Source: Bacteroidales bacterium (GTDB taxonomy: Bacteria > Bacteroidota > Bacteroidia > Bacteroidales > SMBSF77). From it: a stretch of 7,028 bases of DNA. Under the pieces are notes generated by a model that was not told the origin of the DNA, ran no database searches, and saw nothing but the letters and a program-made list of their open reading frames with translations. Below, piece by piece: positions 1-5,620 of this stretch. The stretch covers positions 1 through 7,028 of the forward strand of contig JAIOTT010000285.1 of the NCBI GenBank assembly GCA_021106655.1, given 5' to 3'. Numbering within the stretch: the first letter of the stretch is position 1; every line of letters starts with the position of its first letter. The position numbers and the translations under genes are program-made.

Positions 1-50
1 CGACCCACAGCTTAGAAGGCTGTTGCTCTATCCAGCTGAGCTACGGAACC
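1..50 (-). tRNA. tRNA-Arg (anticodon TCT), 5' part, truncated by the window edge
   Basis: Read on the minus strand, the 5' end is at position 50. The sequence gives a seven-base 5' acceptor strand (GGTTCCG), TA, a D stem GCTC/GAGC with a normal D loop, and an anticodon stem ACAGC/GCTGT. The stem encloses the seven-base loop CTTCTAA. The anticodon TCT (plus-strand AGA at 14-16) reads the Arg codon AGA. The T arm and 3' acceptor strand lie outside the window, so closure of the acceptor stem cannot be checked. Because the 3' end is missing, nothing can be said about possible integration there. Confidence 0.93.
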
Positions 51-71
51 GCTTTGTTTTTTTTGTGCGTG

Positions 72-79
72 CAAAATTA
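72..79 (-). promoter_or_regulatory. Putative -7 promoter box for the tRNA-Arg gene
   Basis: The minus strand reads TAATTTTG, a full match to the Bacteroidota -7 consensus TAnnTTTG, 21 nt before the tRNA 5' end. No TTTG-like -33 box is seen at the usual 19-21 nt spacing. The region upstream is very AT-rich. The call rests on the -7 box and its position alone. Confidence 0.45.
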
Positions 80-125
80 GTAATTTTACTTATATATTTA
101 ATATAAAACCCAATATTTTTTTTCT

Positions 126-133
126 TAAGTTTG
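126..133 (+). promoter_or_regulatory. Putative -7 promoter box for the ABC transporter genes
   Basis: TAAGTTTG matches the Bacteroidota -7 consensus TAnnTTTG and lies 37 nt before the ATG at 171, leaving a leader of roughly 30 nt. No clear TTTG -33 box is seen 19-21 nt upstream. A weaker alternative is TATATTTT at 151-158, which would leave almost no leader. The 51-170 gap otherwise holds only the divergent tRNA promoter and AT-rich sequence. Confidence 0.4.
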
Positions 134-170
134 TAAATATAAATCATCATTATATTTTAAAGAGCTAGTT

Positions 171-866
171 ATGAACGATACATATGATAAGCATATACTG
201 GAGGTTTCAAATCTTTGTAAAATTTATCATAAGGGCAAAATCGAAATACCTGCAGTAAAAGATATTTCCTATAAATTTCATAATGGTCAGATAATATCAA
301 TAGTAGGTAAATCAGGATCCGGAAAATCTACCCTTCTGAATTTAATTGGAGGACTTGATGTTGCAACTTCAGGGCAGATATTGATAAACGGAAAAGATCT
401 TATTAAAATGAGCCGTTATGAACTTGCACTTCACAGGAGATTTTTAGTTGGAATGGTGTTTCAATCCTTTAACCTTATCCATTCAAGGAATGCATTACAA
501 AATGTAACATTAGCTCTTGCTTTTGGTGGTGTGCCCCGAAAGGATAGGAAAGAGAAAGCTGCCGAATTATTAAAGAGCGTTGGACTCGAACAACGACTTT
601 ATCATAAACCTGCCGAACTCTCAGGTGGGGAAGCTCAACGAGTGGCAATTGCACGTGCCCTGGCTAATAATCCTAAAGTTCTTCTAGCTGATGAGTTAAC
701 AGGAAATCTTGATAGCTCAACTTCTAAGGAGATAATAGATTTGCTTATGAATTTAAATAAAGAAAAAAATCTAACCATTTTGATGGTGACTCATGACATA
801 GAAACAGCAGAAAGGGTTTCGGATAATGTTATCCGGCTGAAAGATGGTATGGTAATAAGTGACTAG
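171..866 (+). CDS. ABC transporter ATP-binding protein, MacB/LolD-type
   Basis: This cytoplasmic ATPase (231 aa) should power the FtsX-type permease encoded next. The nucleotide-binding motifs are in order: Walker A GKSGSGKST (46-54), Q-loop Gln98 in VFQSFNLI, signature LSGGE (150-154), Walker B with Asp174 and catalytic Glu175, D-loop around NLD (179-181), and switch His208. The overall pattern (GGLDVATSG, NLIHSRNALQNV, TGNLDS) and the length fit the LolD/MacB/FtsE branch of single-domain ATPases. One oddity is that the nearly invariant DEPTG reads DELTG, with Leu at 176. The ATG at 171 fits the family's usual N-terminus and is preceded by AT-rich sequence without a Shine-Dalgarno, as is normal in Bacteroidota. 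The family assignment is firm; the substrate is unknown. Confidence 0.93.
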   Translation: MNDTYDKHILEVSNLCKIYHKGKIEIPAVKDISYKFHNGQIISIVGKSGSGKSTLLNLIGGLDVATSGQILINGKDLIKMSRYELALHRRFLVGMVFQSFNLIHSRNALQNVTLALAFGGVPRKDRKEKAAELLKSVGLEQRLYHKPAELSGGEAQRVAIARALANNPKVLLADELTGNLDSSTSKEIIDLLMNLNKEKNLTILMVTHDIETAERVSDNVIRLKDGMVISD

Positions 867-935
867 AGTTTCGAATTACAAGTGACTATAATTATAATTT
901 TAGTCATTCTAGTTCATTTGTAATTCTAGTCATTT
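857..935. repeat. Inverted repeat overlapping the ATPase stop codon
   Basis: Nested complementary arms fold this region into a long AT-rich hairpin. AAGTGACTAG (857-866, containing the stop codon) pairs with CTAGTCATTT (926-935) with one G-U. GAATTACAA (873-881) pairs with TTGTAATTC (918-926), and TGACTA (883-888) pairs with TAGTCA (901-906). The outer and middle arms share base 926, so they compete by one base. AAGTGACTA is also a direct repeat (857-865 and 880-888). There is no T-run after it, so it does not look like an intrinsic terminator. It could be an mRNA structure that tunes expression of the permease, or simply an expanded intergenic repeat. Confidence 0.7.
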
Positions 936-995
936 GTTAAAAGAATACTACAAAATAATGAAATACAAAATAAAACAATTTAATCCCTCAATATC

Positions 996-2411
996 ATGAA
1001 CCTATTAGATATGTTTAGTCTTGGTTTTACCAACTTATGGCGGACGAGATTACGTACATTTTTGACATTACTTGGTGTTGTAATTGGCATTGCTGCCTTA
1101 ACCTCTATGGTTTCCTTTGGAACAGGAATGCAGAAAAATGTTGAAGATACTTTTGCCAATAATGACCTGTTTACAAGTATGACAGTAACTTCTGAAGAAA
1201 TTGACCTTGAAGGTATGATGCATGATGCAATGGAAGAAGATACTGTTCAAAAGCAAAGTATTCCGTTGAATGATTCATTGATACAGGTGATCCGGGAAAT
1301 AGAAGGTGTAAATACTGTTTTTCCGGAGATCTGGTTTGTTGTTAAACTTGAGATTGGGGAAGAAACAAGCAGTACAAATGTTAATGCAGTCCCGGCAAGT
1401 ATGGGAGAGTTTAAGCCTTACAATGACCTGTTTGCAGGGAAGTTCTTTGACAATGACTCATCCAAGGAAGTAGTAATAAGATGGGAAACACTAAAAAGAT
1501 TGAAAATAATAGCTGAAGATGAGGACAAGCCTTACTCATTATCAGAAAAAGATTCATTGGATGGTGTTTGCATACTTCCTGTTGACTCAATTCTGGGACG
1601 AAAAATAAAAGTCATTTCAGCTGTTGTTAACGCACCTCAGATAGCTTTAGGGGGATTAATGAATATTGGTGCCGACAATCAGCCTTTCAAAGAAAATATT
1701 TCAGAATATGTGATATGCGGTATTTTAAAAAAGGCTTCTTCATTTTCCAATGATGCATACAAAGGCGGAATTGTTATCCCAATGAAAACTGCAAGAGCTA
1801 TTCCAAGAACAAATTTTACCTCTATGTGGAATTTCTTTAGCAAGAAAAAGAAAAAAGGAGGCTATAATTCGCTTTATGTCAGGGTGGAGGAAATTGAGGA
1901 TGTGAAATTTGTAAAAAAGGAACTTGAGCAAATTGGAGTTAAGGTATTTTCTATTGGAGATCAGCTTAAGGAAATAAGGAGGGTGTTTATGATAATGGAT
2001 GCTATTCTTGGAGCTATTGGTACTATTGCCCTGATAGTCGCATCACTTGGTATTATTAACACAATGATTATGTCAATACTCGAGAGAACCCGTGAAATAG
2101 GTGTTATGAAAGCTATTGGCGGCAGTGAATGGGAGATCAGGAAGATCTTTTTTGTTGAAGCGTCAGCTATTGGACTGGTAGGGGCTATTTTTGGTTTGAT
2201 CCTGGGCTGGATGGTGTCGCGTGTTGCAAATTATGTTGTGAATACAAGCATTATGCCGGCGGGAGAAGAGACGGTAATACTATTTTATTTTCCGCTCTGG
2301 CTGGTGTTGGGAGCAATTGTGTTTTCTGTTGTTGTAAGCCTTGCAGCCGGACTATACCCTGCTTCCCGTGCAGCTCGCATTAATCCCGTAGAAGCGCTTA
2401 GGCATGACTAA
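996..2411 (+). CDS. ABC transporter permease, FtsX/MacB-type
   Basis: This is an inner-membrane permease of 471 aa with the MacB-like layout. An N-terminal membrane helix (about 21-43) is followed by a large periplasmic domain (about 45-330), then three C-terminal helices (about 333-360, 386-412 and 430-455). FtsX-family motifs are clear: ERTREIGVMKAIGGS (363-377), a cytoplasmic coupling segment, and the C-terminal GLYPASRAARINPVEALRHD. There is no fused ATPase domain; that is the separate upstream gene, 129 nt away and probably in the same transcript. The periplasmic domain has an acidic, Met-rich stretch (about 67-82), only two cysteines (192 and 241), and an unusual run of five lysines (283-287). 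Such permeases act in lipoprotein release, efflux or peptide export; nothing here fixes the substrate. The N-terminus starting MNLLDMFSLG is typical, which supports the chosen ATG. Confidence 0.92.
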   Translation: MNLLDMFSLGFTNLWRTRLRTFLTLLGVVIGIAALTSMVSFGTGMQKNVEDTFANNDLFTSMTVTSEEIDLEGMMHDAMEEDTVQKQSIPLNDSLIQVIREIEGVNTVFPEIWFVVKLEIGEETSSTNVNAVPASMGEFKPYNDLFAGKFFDNDSSKEVVIRWETLKRLKIIAEDEDKPYSLSEKDSLDGVCILPVDSILGRKIKVISAVVNAPQIALGGLMNIGADNQPFKENISEYVICGILKKASSFSNDAYKGGIVIPMKTARAIPRTNFTSMWNFFSKKKKKGGYNSLYVRVEEIEDVKFVKKELEQIGVKVFSIGDQLKEIRRVFMIMDAILGAIGTIALIVASLGIINTMIMSILERTREIGVMKAIGGSEWEIRKIFFVEASAIGLVGAIFGLILGWMVSRVANYVVNTSIMPAGEETVILFYFPLWLVLGAIVFSVVVSLAAGLYPASRAARINPVEALRHD

Positions 2412-2426
2412 AGAGAATTTCTAAAT

Positions 2427-2531
2427 TAGTTAAGTGGTTGATTAGTTAAGTAGTTAAGTAGGAAAAACTCAAACCATCTTTTGTGGGTTTATACTCTAAA
2501 TTAACCACTAACCTTCTTAACTCAATTAATT
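2427..2531. repeat. Iterated word TAGTTAAGT with inverted partners
   Basis: Sixteen nucleotides after the permease stop, TAGTTAAGT occurs three times (2427-2435, 2443-2451, 2451-2459). Two inverted arms follow. Segment 2499-2512 pairs with 2429-2443 (about 14 bp with one bulge and one G-U). CCTTCTTAACT (2512-2522) pairs with AGTTAAGTAGG (2452-2462) at 10 of 11 positions. A palindrome CAATTAATTG lies at 2523-2532, followed by seven T at 2533-2539. The arms allow several competing folds. One fold brings a stem close to the T-run, so the region could also end transcription of the ABC unit, but no fold is a textbook terminator. Confidence 0.6.
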
Positions 2532-2539
2532 GTTTTTTT
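2510..2539 (+). terminator. Possible 3' end of the ABC transporter transcript
   Basis: The right-hand arm of the 2427-2531 inverted repeat ends one base before a run of seven T (2533-2539). It can pair with 2424-2439 in short blocks (AATTA/TAATT, GTTAAG/CTTAAC, GGTT/AACC). The stem is AT-rich, interrupted by bulges and has a very long loop, so this is only a candidate. In its favour is its position between the permease stop and a good promoter at 2613-2644. Confidence 0.25.
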
Positions 2540-2544
2540 ATGAA

Positions 2545-2573
2545 CAATTAGACAATTGGCAATTAGATCAATT
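2545..2573. repeat. Short CAATT word array
   Basis: CAATT recurs at 2545, 2553, 2560 and 2569 (spacings 8, 7 and 9 nt), with the longer word CAATTAGA exactly repeated at 2545-2552 and 2560-2567. It lies just upstream of the promoter for the second gene unit. The base composition is biased enough that some repetition is expected. No regulator can be assigned. Confidence 0.4.
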
Positions 2574-2612
2574 TATAAATGCAGGTATTAACCTAGTTAT
2601 TTTAATTTATTT

Positions 2613-2644
2613 CTTGTGTTCAGTCGGAAATATTTGTATATTTG
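2613..2644 (+). promoter_or_regulatory. Bacteroidota-type promoter for the pepE-like gene and probably the cyclase unit
   Basis: TATATTTG (2637-2644) is a perfect TAnnTTTG -7 box. CTTG (2613-2616) lies 20 nt upstream and matches the -33 TTTG consensus at three of four bases with ideal spacing. Transcription would start near 2650, leaving a leader of about 60 nt before the ATG at 2711. This is the best promoter in the window. It also argues against a TTG start at 2642, which would fall inside the -7 box. Confidence 0.72.
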
Positions 2645-2710
2645 AGAAAAATTATATTCCATTTCACAAAGTTGGTGATAAGTTTATTTTATAAACCAAA
2701 TATAAATATC

Positions 2711-3505
2711 ATGGAAAAAAACCTACTATTGACAAACCTGGTTGATAACTATTCCTTTGTGAACACAAAGGTGTTTATGACAGCTGAAATCAATTCACTG
2801 TTTCGATCATATGCCTTGAATACCGGTAATGATATTACCGAAGTTTTATTCATCCCTTATGCTTATGATGGTACTGATATTATTTTGTATAAAGGAAAAG
2901 TTCAGGAGTTATTTGGAACAGTAAATCTTAAAAATATTACAGAAGGCAATAATCCTATCGAAATGATTAGACAAGCACAGGCAATAGTAATTGGAGGAGG
3001 TAGAATGGATTTACTGGAGAATTCACTAAATATTAATATGCGTAATGAAATTAAAATAAAGATCGATGCCAAAATTCCATATATTGGCTGGAATGAAGGT
3101 AGTGTGATAGCTTGTCCCACTAAAATAGAAGACCTTGATACGGTTTCAAATGATCTTATTGCTGCGGTGCCTTTCCAGTTTGTATGTCAGTATGATGATA
3201 ATCCAGCAAACAGGATTTCTATCGAAGACTTTTTGCGTAACAATCCAAATATAAAAAATGTAGTATGCTTTAGTGATCAAGTACCTCCGGTTGCCGCTGC
3301 GCACTCAGTTCCTGGAGATGGTGATATTGTGGAAGATGGCGATAACAATACAACTGCTGCTAATGAAGGATCTGGCATTCGTATTGTAAAATCAAAGGCT
3401 GGGCTTGCTGGAACACAATCAGCAGCAACCGTTATTTTGTACCAGCTTGATGATAATGGTAACCTTATCCCTGTACCTAATCCTGATATTAGTGTGATAA
3501 TTTGA
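2711..3505 (+). CDS. Peptidase E-like protein (family S51 fold), probable pseudoenzyme
   Basis: This cytoplasmic protein (264 aa, no signal peptide) resembles dipeptidase E, which cleaves Asp-X dipeptides with a Ser-His-acid triad. Family landmarks are an N-terminal LLLTN strand, AQAIVIGGGRMDLL (91-102, like the family's IVGGGNTFQLL), and YIGWNEGSVIACPT (124-137). The last aligns with E. coli PepE YIGWSAGANLACPT, as recalled from family knowledge. The nucleophile Ser is therefore Asn128 and the following Ala is Glu129. The expected His (PLQINPHF) aligns with Gln160 (PFQFVCQY). Near the third catalytic position there is an SDQ (188-190), so an acid may remain. A Gly/Ala/Asp-rich insert of about 30 residues (190-221) makes the protein longer than PepE (about 229 aa). 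The ATG at 2711 is chosen because an upstream TTG overlaps the promoter. Family moderately sure; function unknown. Confidence 0.75.
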   Translation: MEKNLLLTNLVDNYSFVNTKVFMTAEINSLFRSYALNTGNDITEVLFIPYAYDGTDIILYKGKVQELFGTVNLKNITEGNNPIEMIRQAQAIVIGGGRMDLLENSLNINMRNEIKIKIDAKIPYIGWNEGSVIACPTKIEDLDTVSNDLIAAVPFQFVCQYDDNPANRISIEDFLRNNPNIKNVVCFSDQVPPVAAAHSVPGDGDIVEDGDNNTTAANEGSGIRIVKSKAGLAGTQSAATVILYQLDDNGNLIPVPNPDISVII

Positions 3506-3515
3506 TTAATTCTGA

Positions 3516-3539
3516 CTTAACATAAGAGTTTAGGTTAAG
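3516..3539 (+). other. Short inverted repeat between the pepE-like gene and the cyclase
   Basis: CTTAAC (3516-3521) and GTTAAG (3534-3539) form a 6-bp stem with a 12-nt loop. No T-run follows, so it is unlikely to terminate transcription. It is the only structure seen in the 57-nt gap, and no -7 box is seen there either. Both points favour read-through into the cyclase gene. Confidence 0.3.
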
Positions 3540-3562
3540 CCTGATAAACCTATTAATTAAGT

Positions 3563-5599
3563 ATGAGAAAAAAAATCTTAATACTTATTCTCCTTTCACT
3601 TCTCCAGCTTTCTGAAGCTGTTCTTACTGCACAGACGGATACATCTGCACAGGAGTTTGAGAACTTTGGATATTCTCTTTATAATGATGGGAAATACCTT
3701 GAAGCAGTAAATATGCTTAACAAATGTATTCAAACCGAAAGGGAACAAGAAAAGCCTGATTTGGATCAAATATCAAATTGTATGAATAGTATTGGAGTAT
3801 GTTACTACAATATGAAGCAGTGTGAAGAGGCCATTTCCTATCTGGAGCAGGCTCTGGAAATAGATAAACAACAAGAAAACCACGAAAGAATTGCAACAAG
3901 GATATGTAATATTGGATCTATGTATGAAACCATAGGTATTTACGACAAGGCACTGGAATATTATTTAAATGCACTTGCCATGGATATTCAATCAGGGGAT
4001 AGCAGTGCTATTGCAAAATCCCTAAATAATATTGGATACTTATACGATTCATGGAGTAAATACGATAAAGCAATAGAGTATTACGAACAATCATTGAAAA
4101 TATTTGATGTATTAAGAGATACTATTAATGTTGCTAAAACTTTGAGCAATATTGGTTTGGTATACAACTCATGGGGGGATTATGATAATGCACTTGAAAA
4201 CTTTGAGGAAGCACTTAGAATCGCAATAGAATCTGAGGATGAGGAAGAAGTTGCCACGAGATTAAATAATATCGGATTAGTTTATCATAACATGAAGCAG
4301 TATGATAAAGCTATTGAGTATTATAATGAGGTACTAAATACTGAGATCAGATTAAACGATATTGAAGGAATTGCAAGGTCTTATAATAATATTGGCGTGG
4401 TATATAAAGATATCAAAGAATATGATAAAGCTATAAATTATCTTGAGCTGGCCCTGATCAAATACAGGGAGCTTAATCTGGATCCTGAAATTTCTACTGT
4501 TCTATCAAATATTGGAAATATCTACAGTTTATCAGGTGACTATGATAAAGCTTATGAATTCTTGTCGGAAAGCCTTGAAATGACTCTCAAACTAGATAAT
4601 GGAAACCAAACAATAACAAATTATCACAGACTATCACAACTTTATTCTGCAAAAAGTGATTACAAAAGGTCTTTGGAATATTATAAAAAATACAATGACC
4701 TAAAAGATACAGTTTTCTCGGCTGAAAAGCATAAGCAGATAGCAAATTTTGAAATCAAATATAAGACTGAGAGGAAGGATAAAGAGATAAGGATCATGAA
4801 GCAAAACGAGATTATTCAGGGTCTTGATCTGAAAAAGCAAAAGATACTGCGTAATTCGTTCATATATGGATTTGTATCTGTGTTAGTACTTGCACTAATT
4901 ATTTTTTATGGACTCGTTCAGAAAAGAAGAGCCACGAAAATAATAGCAGCAGAAAAAGAAAAATCTGATGAGCTCTTGCTTAATATATTACCTTCTGGAG
5001 TTGCCTCGGATTTAAAGGAAAAAGGGAGTACAGAGCCCAAGATGTTTGAAAATGTAACTGTGTTCTTCTCTGATATCATTGGATTTACTGAAAGGTCATC
5101 AGAACTCGAACCACAGATTATTATCAGCGAACTAAATGAAATTTTCACTGGCTTTGATAATATTATTGAAAAAAATCACGGGGAGCGTATTAAAACAATT
5201 GGTGACGCATATCTTGCAGTATGTGGATTGCCTGAAAGTAATCCGCGACATGCCGATAATATTGTAAATGCATCTTTGGATATACTTGAGTACCTTAAAG
5301 AAAGAAATATAAATTCAAAACATAAATGGGAAGTCAGAATTGGTATTCATTCAGGCAGTGTTGTTGGCGGAGTAGTAGGTGTGAAGAAATATATTTATGA
5401 TGTGTTCGGTGATACAATTAATACTGCTTCACGTATGGAAGTGAACTCGGCACCAATGCGGATTAATATTTCCCAAACAACTTTTGAGCTGGTGAAATAC
5501 AGATTCAATGTCGAGGATAGGGGAGATGTTGAGACTAAAGGGAAGGGGAGGATCAAGATGTATTACGTGGAAGGCTTGAAAGAGAATTTGAAAATTTGA
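3563..5599 (+). CDS. Receptor-type class III adenylate cyclase with periplasmic TPR domain
   Basis: This protein (678 aa) is predicted to make cAMP from ATP in the cytoplasm in response to a periplasmic signal. A signal peptide (about 1-23, cleavage near VLTA/QTD) is followed by tetratricopeptide repeats (about 33-385). A charged, probably helical linker (about 386-428), one membrane helix (about 432-452) and a second linker with the LLLNILP motif (471-477) typical of cyclase signalling helices follow. The catalytic domain spans about 495-675. The metal-binding Asp residues are 504 (FFSDIIGFT) and 548 (IGDAY). The substrate-selecting pair is Lys544 and Asp613 (YDVFGD), the adenylate rather than guanylate type. 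The transition-state residues Asn620 and Arg624 (NTASR) are present. Nothing essential is missing, so a homodimer should be active. It lies between a pepE-like gene (57 nt) and a barrel gene (18 nt). Guanylate specificity is less likely; the signal is unknown. Confidence 0.92.
   Translation: MRKKILILILLSLLQLSEAVLTAQTDTSAQEFENFGYSLYNDGKYLEAVNMLNKCIQTEREQEKPDLDQISNCMNSIGVCYYNMKQCEEAISYLEQALEIDKQQENHERIATRICNIGSMYETIGIYDKALEYYLNALAMDIQSGDSSAIAKSLNNIGYLYDSWSKYDKAIEYYEQSLKIFDVLRDTINVAKTLSNIGLVYNSWGDYDNALENFEEALRIAIESEDEEEVATRLNNIGLVYHNMKQYDKAIEYYNEVLNTEIRLNDIEGIARSYNNIGVVYKDIKEYDKAINYLELALIKYRELNLDPEISTVLSNIGNIYSLSGDYDKAYEFLSESLEMTLKLDNGNQTITNYHRLSQLYSAKSDYKRSLEYYKKYNDLKDTVFSAEKHKQIANFEIKYKTERKDKEIRIMKQNEIIQGLDLKKQKILRNSFIYGFVSVLVLALIIFYGLVQKRRATKIIAAEKEKSDELLLNILPSGVASDLKEKGSTEPKMFENVTVFFSDIIGFTERSSELEPQIIISELNEIFTGFDNIIEKNHGERIKTIGDAYLAVCGLPESNPRHADNIVNASLDILEYLKERNINSKHKWEVRIGIHSGSVVGGVVGVKKYIYDVFGDTINTASRMEVNSAPMRINISQTTFELVKYRFNVEDRGDVETKGKGRIKMYYVEGLKENLKI
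3788..4627 (+). repeat. Seven tandem 120-nt TPR-coding units inside the cyclase gene
   Basis: The word AATATTGG or a one-base variant recurs at 3788, 3908, 4028, 4148, 4268, 4388 and 4508, always exactly 120 nt apart. It encodes the (N/S)IG that begins each 40-residue TPR unit (IG at residues 77, 117, 157, 197, 237, 277 and 317). A second word, near TATGATAAAGC and encoding YDKA, keeps the same phase. Units differ at many other positions, so this is an old duplication series under protein constraint. Less regular TPR-like segments flank it (about 33-62 and 353-385). Confidence 0.9.
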
Positions 5600-5620
5600 A
5601 AATGTGTGAATTTGAAAATG
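5584..5620 (+). repeat. TTTGAAAAT word repeat spanning the cyclase stop and the next start codon
   Basis: TTTGAAAAT occurs three times (5587-5595, 5595-5603, 5611-5619). The longer word GAATTTGAAAAT is exactly repeated at 5584-5595 and 5608-5619. The first copy codes for the last cyclase residues (ENLKI), the second contains the TGA stop (5597-5599), and the third ends in the ATG of the barrel gene. The A-rich triplets before that ATG fit Bacteroidota initiation sites, so the repeat may serve as the ribosome-loading site. Confidence 0.75.

Noticed and set aside
1..50. tRNA gene as the attachment site of an integrated element covering the window
   Set aside because: The tRNA 3' end, where integration normally occurs, is outside the window, and no integrase or duplicated tRNA end is seen among the plus-strand genes.
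57..64. Run of eight T as a terminator
   Set aside because: On the plus strand no transcript is seen ending here and no stem precedes it; on the minus strand it is an A-run in the tRNA leader.
1841..1861. A-rich run plus AAGGAGG inside the permease gene, as a slippery site or internal ribosome site
   Set aside because: The reading frame stays intact through it and encodes SKKKKKGG, the phase does not match a standard slippery heptamer, and the nearest downstream ATG is out of frame. Bacteroidota also rely little on Shine-Dalgarno sequences.
1740..1931. Minus-strand open frame of 63 codons inside the permease gene
   Set aside because: It is fully contained in a well-supported gene, has low-complexity Phe/Leu-rich content from an antisense frame, and has no promoter or family match.
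2642..2710. Upstream extension of the pepE-like gene from a TTG codon (23 more residues)
   Set aside because: The TTG lies within the -7 promoter box TATATTTG, so it would not be transcribed from that promoter, and the added residues do not resemble the family N-terminus, which begins with the LLLTN strand just after the ATG at 2711.
2902..3120. Minus-strand open frame of 72 codons inside the pepE-like gene
   Set aside because: It is antisense to a coding region with clear family motifs, and its hydrophobic residues come from the complement of AT-rich codons.
3717..3899. Minus-strand open frame of 60 codons inside the cyclase gene
   Set aside because: It is antisense to the TPR-coding region with no independent support.
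3788..4515. Regularly spaced repeats as a CRISPR array
   Set aside because: The period is 120 nt, the conserved words are short, the frame is open throughout, and the translation is a regular TPR domain.
4918..5148. Minus-strand open frame of 76 codons inside the cyclase gene
   Set aside because: It is antisense to the linker and catalytic-domain coding region; the Ser-rich composition is a frame artefact.
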